This document shows, piece by piece, positions 55,282 through 63,158 of a stretch of 64,000 bases of DNA (its first letter is position 1; every line of letters starts with the position of its first letter). Made by a program: the position numbers and the translations under genes. The notes beneath the pieces were generated by a model. That model did not search any database and was not told the DNA's origin. It was given only the letters and a program-made list of their open reading frames with translations. The DNA comes from Polyangia bacterium (GTDB lineage: Bacteria > Myxococcota_A > Polyangia > Nannocystales > Nannocystaceae), in NCBI GenBank assembly GCA_030430565.1, contig JAUIKS010000003.1, positions 124,001 to 188,000 of the forward strand, written 5' to 3'.

Positions 55282-56574
55282 CGACGCGGCGGCGCGGCGG
55301 CGCTCCGTCAGGCCGAGCGCGAGCGCGGGACCGAGCGCGAGCGCCTGCACCGCGCCCAAGAAGATCCACGCGCCCGAGACGCCGAAGAGCGCGAGCGGGA
55401 GCGGCCCGAGCAGGCGCCCCAGCACGAGCCGCGAGAGGTTGATCAGCGCCATGTAGAGCACGAAGTGAGTCGCGCGCGCGCGGGTGTCGGCGAGGTCCAT
55501 CAGCAGGGCCAGCAGCGCGGTGTTCAGCAGCGCGGCGGCGAGACCCTCGGCGGTGATCAAGCTGTAGAGCACGCGGGGATCCGCGAGCCAGGGGTCGAGC
55601 GCGCCCCAGCTCGCGTACACGCAGCCGAGCGCGACGGTGCCGATCGCCAGCGCGCGCGCGTGACGGAGGCGGTCGACCACGAGCGCGCTCGCGGTGTAGC
55701 CGACCAGCTGCACCGCGCTGGCGAGCGGCGCGAGCTGGGTCCCGAACTGCTCGGGCGTCCACTTGAGGTGCTCCATGAAGAACGGGTAGGCGAGCACTCC
55801 GGTCGCGCCGTCGGCGATCACCGCCATCAGCGCGAGCAGGGCGCCGAGCAGCGCCCGCCGATCCGTGACGATCAGCGCGAACGCGCGGCGCAGCGATCGA
55901 CGATCGGCCGCGGACGCCGCGTCGCCCGGAGCGGCGCGCCCGCGCCCGAGCTCGACGCGTCGCAGCAGCAGCGGCGCGCACGCGAGGAGCGCGAGCGCGA
56001 GCGCGAGCAGCGAGGTCGCGCTCGCCAGCCCGGACTGGGCGGCGACTCGAGCCAGCCCCGCGCTGCCCAGCCAGCCGCTCCCGACCAGCGCCGCGATCTG
56101 CATGACGCCGCGCGCGAGTCCGCGACGACGGCGCGGGATCGTGTCGATCGCGAGGGTGTCGACCGCGACGTCCTGCAGCGCGAGGAGCAGGTTGATCAGC
56201 GACCACACGCCGGCGATCGCGAGCAGGCTGTCGGTCACGCTCGTCGCGGACGCGAGCGAGCCGGTCGCGAGGGCGCACAGGAGCTGCAGCGCGATGACGA
56301 CGCGGCGTCGGCGGAGCCCGGTCTCGGGCCCGGCGAGGCGGTCGAGCGCCGGCGCCCAGAGGATCTTGAGCGCCCACGGCAGGCCGCCCGAGGCGAGGAT
56401 CCAGGCGTGCGCGACGATGTCGACGCCGGTCGCCTGCAGGAGCGGGATCAGCACGAACATCCCGAAGCCCGCGACCATGCCCTGCGCGAGGTAGAGCGCG
56501 GACACGGCGGTCAGCGAGCGCCAGGTCGCCGCGGTGTCCCCTCCTCGCGCTCGCGGTGACGGCAGCGGCTCCAC
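55276..56574 (-). CDS. Major facilitator superfamily transporter, AmpG/acetyl-CoA-transporter-like
   Basis: A 432-residue polytopic membrane protein with about twelve hydrophobic segments. SALYLAQGMVAGFGMFVLIPLL begins the first helix. WALKILWAPALDRL and LALQDVAVDTLAIDTIPRRRRGLARGVMQIAA are the conserved loop and helix 4-5 blocks of the AmpG-type subgroup, which carries muropeptides or related substrates. YMALINLSRLVLGRLLGPL falls late in the chain. Substrate is not assigned. GTG 56574 is preferred because TACTAT lies 9 nt before it. The ATG at 56595 would put that hexamer inside coding sequence, and it has no ribosome-binding site. Confidence 0.88.
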   Translation of the reverse strand: MEPLPSPRARGGDTAATWRSLTAVSALYLAQGMVAGFGMFVLIPLLQATGVDIVAHAWILASGGLPWALKILWAPALDRLAGPETGLRRRRVVIALQLLCALATGSLASATSVTDSLLAIAGVWSLINLLLALQDVAVDTLAIDTIPRRRRGLARGVMQIAALVGSGWLGSAGLARVAAQSGLASATSLLALALALLACAPLLLRRVELGRGRAAPGDAASAADRRSLRRAFALIVTDRRALLGALLALMAVIADGATGVLAYPFFMEHLKWTPEQFGTQLAPLASAVQLVGYTASALVVDRLRHARALAIGTVALGCVYASWGALDPWLADPRVLYSLITAEGLAAALLNTALLALLMDLADTRARATHFVLYMALINLSRLVLGRLLGPLPLALFGVSGAWIFLGAVQALALGPALALGLTERRRAAASS

Positions 56575-56660
56575 GCCTCCACCATAGTACGGCATCGACC
56601 CGCTCGCGCTCGGGCGCCGCCGGACGCGGCTGGCCGCGCCGCGAAAGGCCTGTCATCATC

Positions 56661-56733
56661 AAAGACGTCGACAAAGACGTCGAGTTAAGACGCCGACAAA
56701 GACGTCGACAAAGACGCCGACAAAGACGTCGAG
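56661..56733 (+). repeat. 12-nt tandem repeat (AAAGACGTCGAC type) upstream of the MAPEG gene
   Basis: Six units, five of 12 nt plus one 13-nt variant containing TTAA. Most contain the palindrome GACGTC. The array ends 9 nt before the ATG of the MAPEG gene and occupies the place of its 5' UTR or promoter. Confidence 0.8.
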
Positions 56734-56742
56734 ACACGCCTG

Positions 56743-57213
56743 ATGCTCACCGCTACCTCCCTCGCCCACGCGCCGTTGATCGAGTCAGCGGCGTTTCGCG
56801 TCTGGGTCGCCTCGCTGGTGATCCTGTTCTTCAAGATGTTCGCGATCTCGAGCGTGCAGGCGATCGCGCGCGTCCGCAGCCGGGCGTTCACGCGGCCCGA
56901 GGACGCGCGCGTGTTCGGCAAGGGCGCCGCGCCCGTCGAGCGCGAGCTCCCGCTCGTCGAGCGCGCCAACGGCTGCTGGCGCAATGACCTCGAGAACATC
57001 CCGATGTACCTCTTCCTCTCGCTCGCCTTCGTGCTCGCGGGCGGGGGCGAGCGCTACGCGTGGATCTACTTCGGGCTCTACACGCTGATCCGCTGCGTGC
57101 ACTCGCTCGTCTACCTGCTCGGGCTCCAGCCGCACCGCTTCCTCGCGTTCTTCGCGGGCAACGTCGTGCTGTTCTCGCTGATCGTGCACCTGCTGCTCCG
57201 GGTGTTTGGCTAG
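56743..57213 (+). CDS. MAPEG-family membrane protein
   Basis: A 156-residue integral membrane protein of the MAPEG family (mPGES/MGST-like; glutathione-dependent transferase or isomerase activity in known members). Four helices are visible: VWVASLVILFFKMFAISSVQA, MYLFLSLAFVLAGGG, WIYFGLYTLIRCVHSLVYLLG and FLAFFAGNVVLFSLIVHLL. ERANGCWRNDLENIPMYLF is the signature loop that contacts glutathione in eukaryotic members. It has no obvious ribosome-binding site; a 12-nt repeat array lies just upstream. It is followed by the FHA-trypsin gene after 4 nt, or overlapped by it if TTG 57206 is used. Confidence 0.88.
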   Translation: MLTATSLAHAPLIESAAFRVWVASLVILFFKMFAISSVQAIARVRSRAFTRPEDARVFGKGAAPVERELPLVERANGCWRNDLENIPMYLFLSLAFVLAGGGERYAWIYFGLYTLIRCVHSLVYLLGLQPHRFLAFFAGNVVLFSLIVHLLLRVFG

Positions 57214-57217
57214 GAGG

Positions 57218-60016
57218 ATGCCGGACCCCGCCCGCGGCTTTACGCTGGAGATCCAGCGCGAGGGGCGACCGGTCGCGCGTCGTCACTTCACCGCGACGCG
57301 CGTCACCATCGGCCGCGACGCCGGCGACATCGTGCTCCACGACCACGCCGCCTCGGCCAGCCACGCCGAGCTTCACTACGACCGCGGGCAGCTGATCGTG
57401 CGCGACCTCGGCAGCAGCAACGGGACCTGGCTCGGCGCGCGTCGACTCTCGCAATTCGCGATCTCCGAGGGCCAGTCGTTTCGCTGTGGGAGCGCCGTGA
57501 TCCTCGTGGTCTCGGTCGACGACGGCGAGGCTTTTCGCGCCGGCGGGACGGTGATCTCTGGCTCGATCAAGCCCGCCGAGGCGAGCGCGGCCCGCTCGCG
57601 CAGCGCGCCTCGATCGTCCTCACACGCCGCCGGCGCGGGTCGTCGCGGCGGTCTCGGCTGGGCGATGATCGCGGCGGCCTCGCTCGCGCTCCTGGGGCTC
57701 GTCGCCGGTCTAAGCTGGTGGCTCTACGCCGAGTACCGGGCCTACTCCGAGCGCGCGGCGGCGCCGTCGCGGGTCGTCTCGGCGGGCGCGGGCGGCGAGC
57801 TGTTCGGGATCCCCAGCGAGCCTGACCTCGGCGCCATCTACCGGACGATCGGCGCCGCGACCGTCGTCATCAAGGTGCCCGGGACGGTCGGCTCTGGGAC
57901 CCTGATCGAGCTGCCGGATCCGCCCGAAGACGCGCCGCCGGATCGCGTCATCATCCTGACCAACCAGCACGTGATCCAAAACGGCGAGTTCGACGGGCTC
58001 CGCCAGACCGCGAACGTGTTCTTCCCGCGCTTCTCCGACGAGCTCCAGGCCTTCGAGCCCGACGAGCGCAGCTTCGCCGCCCAGGTCCTCAAGGTCGACG
58101 CGGCGCTCGACCTCGCGCTCCTGGCCGTCGACGGCGCGCCGCCGGGGCCGCCGCGCGTGCCGATCGCCGCCGAGGCGCCCTACCCGGGGCAGCGCGTCGC
58201 CGCCATCGGTCACGCCGGCGCCGGCATGCTCTGGGCGATCAAGGGCGGCGAGGTCTCGAGCACCGGCAAGCTCTCGGGGCACACCGACCTGAACCTCAAG
58301 ACACATGAGGGAGACCCCGCGGTCCTGCGCGAGGTCAAGGCGACCTTCGAACGGCAGGGCCGCGTCCTGCAGACCACCGCCGAGATCCTGCCGGGCGACA
58401 GCGGCGGGCCGCTCGTCAACCTCGCCGGCGAGCTCGTGGGCGTCAACGCCTTCGTCCGGACCGACAACAAGACCAACCAGTGGCTCAGCTTTCACGTCCA
58501 CCTCGACACGATCCGCCCGTTCATCGCGACGGTCCCGACGCGCGCGCGCGAGTTCTTGCCGGACCCCTGGCGCTACGGCGACGCGAGCCTCGAGGACGCG
58601 GACCTCGACGGCGTGTTCGACGTCCTCAAGCTCGAGCGCGGCGACGACGAGGACGGCTGGGCGGCGCTCATCGACCTCGACCAGGATTCGAAGCTGCCGG
58701 AGGACGCCGACGCCGACGCGCTCGCGCGCGCCCGCGGCCTCGACGTCGAGCTCGCGGTCCTGTTTGAGCGGGACACGCGACACTTCTGGTACGACCTCGA
58801 CAACGACGGCGCGCTCGAGACCTACCTGGTCGATCGCAAGGGGACCGGGCAGCTCGACGAGGCCTACACGCTCACGCCCGGCGAGCCCTCGCAGCCGTCG
58901 CGCGAGCTGCTCGAGCGCGGACGTCGGTTCGACGGTGGCCTGTTCCTCGACGCGCAGGCCGGGCCTGGGTTGGCCGCGCGCTTTCGCCGAATCGGCTCGA
59001 TCGTGCTCCCAGACCTCGTCGCCGACGCGCCCGAGGGCGACCCGCGCCTGCCGAACCCGCTGCAGGCGCTCGGGGGCGATGTTCGCCTCGTCGATGTCGA
59101 CGGCGACGGGCGCAGCGATCTCGTGCGCGAGCAGACCGCCTTCCATCGGCGCGTGTTGATCGACCTCGACGGCGACGCGAGCTTTCGCAAGGACGGTGAC
59201 GAGCGTGACGAGGACGAGCCCGAGCCGGTCGTCGACATCGAGCTCGTGATCATCCGCCAAGGCGCGCGCGCCTGGGTCTACTACGACCGCGAGAACGCGG
59301 GGCGCTTTGACCTCGTCCTGCACAGCACCAACAGCAGCGCCGGCGTCGCCCACGACGGCTGGGCCCGCGGGCCCGGCGGCGCTCTCACGCGCCTTCCGGA
59401 GCACGCGGGGCGGCGGCTGATCCGCCCCGACCTGTTCTCCTCGTTCGCGCTGCGCTCGCGCGTCGCCGAGCTCGTGACCGACGACGATCTCGAGCCCCAG
59501 GCCGTAGCGACCGATGACGGCCTCGGATCACTGCCGGGTCTCGAGCTCTCGGACTCGGCGCAGATCGTCGTGCCCGACTACGAGGAGCGCGGCGCGTGGA
59601 AGAACTCGATCGCGCGGGTGACCGATCGCGGGCGCGATCTCACGATGATCGATCTCGACGGCGACAGCCTCGCGCCCGGGATCGAGTCCCACGAGGCCGC
59701 GCTCGCGATCCGCGCCGGGAAGTTCGACGCCGAGTTCGTCTGGATGCGCCACTCTGGACGCGACTGGACGTTCTACGACACCGACGACGACGGACGGTTT
59801 GATCTCGTGCTCTACGGCGGAGATCCCTCCGGCCTGCAGCCGACCCACGCGTTCGTCCCGGGCGTCGAGGACGGGCTCCCGGCGCTCCAGAGCGTCCCAG
59901 AGCAGCGCGGCGAGTCGATGATGCGGTGGCGCGTGTTCACCGCGCCGGCCGCACAGCAGCGATTTAAGGCGATCAGCGAGCTGCTCTTCCCGGAGCGGGC
60001 GAGCCGCGAGCCGTGA
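57218..60016 (+). CDS. FHA - transmembrane - trypsin-like protease with Asp-rich C-terminal repeats
   Basis: A 932-residue protein. The cytosolic FHA domain (residues 8-100: TIGRDAGDIVL, SASHAEL, DLGSSNGTWLG) should read phosphothreonine. One membrane helix (WAMIAAASLALLGLVAGLSWWLY) follows. The outside part is a trypsin-like protease with all three catalytic residues visible: TNQHVI (His about 247), DAALDLALL (Asp) and LPGDSGGPLV (Ser about 393). C-terminal repeats such as DLDNDGALETYLVDRKG, DVDGDGRSDLVREQ and DLDGDASF resemble calcium-binding VCBS/EF-type loops. It may couple kinase signalling to envelope proteolysis. ATG 57218 is directly preceded by AGGAGG, too close to be ideal; TTG 57206 is an alternative. 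Confidence 0.88.
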   Translation: MPDPARGFTLEIQREGRPVARRHFTATRVTIGRDAGDIVLHDHAASASHAELHYDRGQLIVRDLGSSNGTWLGARRLSQFAISEGQSFRCGSAVILVVSVDDGEAFRAGGTVISGSIKPAEASAARSRSAPRSSSHAAGAGRRGGLGWAMIAAASLALLGLVAGLSWWLYAEYRAYSERAAAPSRVVSAGAGGELFGIPSEPDLGAIYRTIGAATVVIKVPGTVGSGTLIELPDPPEDAPPDRVIILTNQHVIQNGEFDGLRQTANVFFPRFSDELQAFEPDERSFAAQVLKVDAALDLALLAVDGAPPGPPRVPIAAEAPYPGQRVAAIGHAGAGMLWAIKGGEVSSTGKLSGHTDLNLKTHEGDPAVLREVKATFERQGRVLQTTAEILPGDSGGPLVNLAGELVGVNAFVRTDNKTNQWLSFHVHLDTIRPFIATVPTRAREFLPDPWRYGDASLEDADLDGVFDVLKLERGDDEDGWAALIDLDQDSKLPEDADADALARARGLDVELAVLFERDTRHFWYDLDNDGALETYLVDRKGTGQLDEAYTLTPGEPSQPSRELLERGRRFDGGLFLDAQAGPGLAARFRRIGSIVLPDLVADAPEGDPRLPNPLQALGGDVRLVDVDGDGRSDLVREQTAFHRRVLIDLDGDASFRKDGDERDEDEPEPVVDIELVIIRQGARAWVYYDRENAGRFDLVLHSTNSSAGVAHDGWARGPGGALTRLPEHAGRRLIRPDLFSSFALRSRVAELVTDDDLEPQAVATDDGLGSLPGLELSDSAQIVVPDYEERGAWKNSIARVTDRGRDLTMIDLDGDSLAPGIESHEAALAIRAGKFDAEFVWMRHSGRDWTFYDTDDDGRFDLVLYGGDPSGLQPTHAFVPGVEDGLPALQSVPEQRGESMMRWRVFTAPAAQQRFKAISELLFPERASREP

Positions 60017-60132
60017 GCGGCGCAGCTGGTCGACGTCGACTTTTCTCTCGTTCACAGGCCCCGGTTTTTTTCCGTTTTTACCCAGAGAGCCCTTTTCATT
60101 TCGGATGGATCGTGTAGAACACCAGCCTCCGC

Positions 60133-60205
60133 GGGCCCGTAGCTCAATTGGCAGAGCAAGGGACTCTTAATCCCTGGGTTGTAGGTTCGATTCCTACCGG
60201 GCTCA
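60133..60205 (+). tRNA. tRNA-Lys (anticodon CTT)
   Basis: A 73-nt cloverleaf. The acceptor stem GGGCCCG pairs with CGGGCTC (one G-T pair). The D-arm contains AGCTCAATTGGCAGAGC. The anticodon loop is CTCTTAA within a GGGA/TCCC stem, and the T-arm is TAGGTTCGATTCCTA. The discriminator is A; CCA is not encoded. The upstream GTAGAAC could be its -10. Confidence 0.95.
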
Positions 60206-60260
60206 TCGAGAGACATCAGCGCAAACATCAATATCTGGCACGTATCGCGCCAAGTACGAG

Positions 60261-60288
60261 AAAAAGGGCCTCCCGGCCCTTTTTTTAT
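60261..60288 (+). terminator. Intrinsic terminator of the tRNA-Lys transcript
   Basis: AAAGGGCC, TCCC loop, GGCCCTTT, followed by a run of T. It lies about 56 nt after the tRNA. Confidence 0.9.
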
Positions 60289-60368
60289 TACCCGCGATCT
60301 GTGTAATTGCGCTGATTGCGCCGACTGAGCCCGTAGTTCGTGCGCGTCCCGCCGGGTATGAAGGTCCC

Positions 60369-61847
60369 ATGCCGGGCACGATCCTGCGCGACGGCTCCGT
60401 CGTGACGACCGGGAAGCAGCGCTCGGTCCTCATCATCTACACCGGCGGGACCATCGGGATGAAGCAGGGCCCGCGCGGCTACGTGCCGGAGCCGGGCTTG
60501 CTGGCGTGGACGATTCGTCATCACCCGGCGTTTCAAGACCCGACCATGCCGACCGGCGTGACGCCGCCCTCGCGTCACGGGCGGCGCGTTCGCTACGAGA
60601 TCAAAGAGTACGAGCCGCTGCTCGACTCCTCCAACATGGGCATGCACGACTGGGTGCGGATCGCCCGGGATATCGAGCGGCACTACGACGAGTACGACGC
60701 CTTCGTGGTGCTGCACGGCACCGACACCATGGCCTACACGGCCTCGGCGCTCTCGTTCATGCTCGAGCATCTCGACAAGACCGTGATCATCACGGGCGCG
60801 CAGATCCCCCTCAGCCAGGTCCGCAACGACGGCGTCGACAACCTGCTCGACTCCCTGATCCTGGCTGGCCATTACGACATCCCCGAGGTCGGCCTCTACT
60901 TTCGCAGCCGGCTGTTTCGCGGCAACCGGACGCGCAAGGCGGACGCTGACGGGCTCTCGGCGTTCTCGTCCGACAACTTCACCCCGCTCGCGCGCGTCGG
61001 CATCGACATCGACGTGCTGTGGGAGCGGGTGCTCGCGCCGTCCGGCGAGCCGCTGCAGGTCGTCCCGATCACCTGCGACAACGTCGCGGTCCTGCGCCTG
61101 TTCCCGGGCTTCCCCCAGCACGTGCTCGAGAACTTCCTCGCGCCGCCGCTGCAGGGCGTCGTGCTCGAGACCTTCGGCTCCGGCAACGCGCCCGACAACC
61201 GCCCCGCGTTCTTGGCCGCGCTGCGGCGCGCGAGTGATCGCGGGGTCGTCATCGTCAACACCACGCAGTGCAGGCGCGGGCACGTCGAGGTTCACTACAC
61301 CGGCGGTCGCGCCCTGGTCGACGCCGGGGTCGTCGGCGGCGCCGACATGACCACCGAGGCCGCGCTCACCAAGCTCGCGTACCTGTTCTCCTGCGGTCAC
61401 GGGCCGGACGAGGTGCGTCGCCTGGTGGCGCTCGACCTTCGCGGAGAGCTGACCACACGAGGGCCGCAGGAGCGCTTCAGCATGCGCGAGAAGGCCTTCG
61501 TGCGCACCGTCGCGGACGCGCTCGCGATGACCGACCCCGACCGGCGCGCCGAGATCGCCGGCGCGCTCTACCCCGTCCTGATGTGCGCCGCCGCGGCCAA
61601 CGGCGACCTCTCCGGGCTGCGGCGGATGATCAGCGGCGGCGCCGACCCGGACGCCGGGGACTACGACCGCCGGACGCCGCTGCACCTGGCCGCGGCCGAG
61701 GGGCACATCGAGATCGTCGAGTTTCTCCTGTCCGCTGGGGCATCACGGGACCGACGCGACCGCTGGGGGCGAACGCCGCTCGAGGACGCCGCCGCGGGCG
61801 GGCACGAGCGCGTCGTCGCGCGCCTGCGCGCCGACGGCACGAGCTGA
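60369..61847 (+). CDS. Type I asparaginase with C-terminal ankyrin repeats
   Basis: A 492-residue fusion. The N-terminal 340 residues are an L-asparaginase fold that hydrolyses Asn to Asp and ammonia. LIIYTGGTIGMK carries the first catalytic Thr, VVLHGTDTMAYTAS holds the second Thr-Asp pair, and VIITGAQIPLSQVRNDG holds the Lys-site region. FGSGNAPDN and VNTTQCRRGHVE are further family blocks. Residues 415-490 contain ankyrin-like units (DYDRRTPLHLAAAEGHIEIVEFLLSAGA and RWGRTPLEDAAAGGHERVVARL). The same fusion architecture occurs in animal 60-kDa lysophospholipase/asparaginase. No signal peptide is present, so it is cytosolic (type I). A TATGAA hexamer lies 6 nt before the ATG. Confidence 0.93.
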   Translation: MPGTILRDGSVVTTGKQRSVLIIYTGGTIGMKQGPRGYVPEPGLLAWTIRHHPAFQDPTMPTGVTPPSRHGRRVRYEIKEYEPLLDSSNMGMHDWVRIARDIERHYDEYDAFVVLHGTDTMAYTASALSFMLEHLDKTVIITGAQIPLSQVRNDGVDNLLDSLILAGHYDIPEVGLYFRSRLFRGNRTRKADADGLSAFSSDNFTPLARVGIDIDVLWERVLAPSGEPLQVVPITCDNVAVLRLFPGFPQHVLENFLAPPLQGVVLETFGSGNAPDNRPAFLAALRRASDRGVVIVNTTQCRRGHVEVHYTGGRALVDAGVVGGADMTTEAALTKLAYLFSCGHGPDEVRRLVALDLRGELTTRGPQERFSMREKAFVRTVADALAMTDPDRRAEIAGALYPVLMCAAAANGDLSGLRRMISGGADPDAGDYDRRTPLHLAAAEGHIEIVEFLLSAGASRDRRDRWGRTPLEDAAAGGHERVVARLRADGTS

Positions 61848-61863
61848 CGGTAGGGCCAGCTGC

Positions 61864-63009
61864 CTATCCGGGCGCGTCCGCGGGCTCGTCGCCTGACTCG
61901 TCCCGATCGCCCGCGAGCGCGGCCTCGAGCTCCGCCCGGCGCGCGGGGCTCTCGGCCGTGGCGAGGACGCGCTCGGCGAGCCCCGGGACCTCGATCATCC
62001 CCGCGACGTGGGCCAGCGCCGTCACCACGACCGGCTTTCGGTGCGAGACGAACGCGCGCAGCAGCTCGGCGCGCGCGTCGAAGTCAAAGGCCGCGAGCGT
62101 GAACAGCGTGACCACGGCCATCGACAGGTCGTCGTCGTCGATCGTCTCGAGCTGCGCCTTCATGTCGGCGGCGCTCAGGTGCCAGGGGAACATCTCGATC
62201 ATCCCCAGCGCGTCGACCGGGAGGTCCTCCGGCAGCCCGCAGCGGTGGTGCTTGTTGAACGCGCGCACCACCGCCCCGTCGTCGCGCGGCGCGTAGGTGA
62301 TCGTGCCGACCAGCGGCCCGCAGCCGCGGACGAGATCGACCGCGACCCAGTCGAGCGTCAGCACGGCGCCCGAGAAGCCGCCGAGGAACGCGCTGGTGAG
62401 CTGTCCGTTCGCGCGCTGCGGGTTGCCCTTGAGCGTGCCCTGCAGCAGCGGGTAGGTCGGCGTGTAGGGCGAGCCGACGTAGTGGTCCTCGATCGGCGCG
62501 AGATCGTCGGCGAGGCCGAGCAGCAGGCGCAGGCGCGTCGTCGGCTCGGTGCGCGCGCGGCCCGGGCGATACTGCTCGAGCTTCTTCGCGATGGCCTCGG
62601 GCGTCCCCTCGATCGGGATCCACAGCTGCGGCTCGTGATCGTCGGCGAGCGCGAGCAGCAGCACGCCCGGCCGCTGCCCGGCCCACAGCGTCGGTCGCGT
62701 CGGCCGGCCGTCGGAGATGACGCGGGTGGGCCCCACCGCGATCGGCCACGCGCCGCGCACGAGTTCGCCCGCGAGCGCGCGCTTCGCTGGCGGCAGGTGC
62801 GGAAACACGAGGTCCGGATTAAACCCCCGAAGTCGCGCGGCGATCTCCTCGTCCTCGAGCGGGCGCAGGCCCACGGCCGAGAACCGGCGCGAGCGCAGCG
62901 GCGCCGTCCACTCCGGCGGGCGCGCCTCGACCTCGCGCGCGCGCTCGTCGTCGGGCGTCGCGCGGCTGTTGCTCTTGTTGTTTCGTTTGGGTCGGTCGCG
63001 TCGTGCCAT
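61864..63009 (-). CDS. Hypothetical cytosolic protein, 381 residues
   Basis: No family is recognised. The N-terminus is basic (RRDRPKRNNKSNSR). The middle has predicted alpha/beta content (RPGVLLLALADDHEPQLWIPIEGTPEAIAKKLEQY; RLRLLLGLADDLAPIEDHYVG). The C-terminal part is helical with HEAT-like wording (AAFDFDARAELLRAFVSHRKPVVVTALAHVAGM), and the last 35 residues are acidic. It is convergent with the asparaginase gene and has no signal peptide or membrane segment. Confidence 0.7.
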   Translation of the reverse strand: MARRDRPKRNNKSNSRATPDDERAREVEARPPEWTAPLRSRRFSAVGLRPLEDEEIAARLRGFNPDLVFPHLPPAKRALAGELVRGAWPIAVGPTRVISDGRPTRPTLWAGQRPGVLLLALADDHEPQLWIPIEGTPEAIAKKLEQYRPGRARTEPTTRLRLLLGLADDLAPIEDHYVGSPYTPTYPLLQGTLKGNPQRANGQLTSAFLGGFSGAVLTLDWVAVDLVRGCGPLVGTITYAPRDDGAVVRAFNKHHRCGLPEDLPVDALGMIEMFPWHLSAADMKAQLETIDDDDLSMAVVTLFTLAAFDFDARAELLRAFVSHRKPVVVTALAHVAGMIEVPGLAERVLATAESPARRAELEAALAGDRDESGDEPADAPG

Positions 63010-63158
63010 GGCGTGCGTGCTGCCGAGCTAGGGCGCGCCGGATTGTGCCACGCTCGCGCGCAGGCGAGCGGCCGCCCTCCGCCGTTGGTGTAGTATTGTC
63101 GCTATTCTGCAGCGGACGCGCACGCTCGCGCGCCGCCGACGTCGACGCGGAGGGGTAG

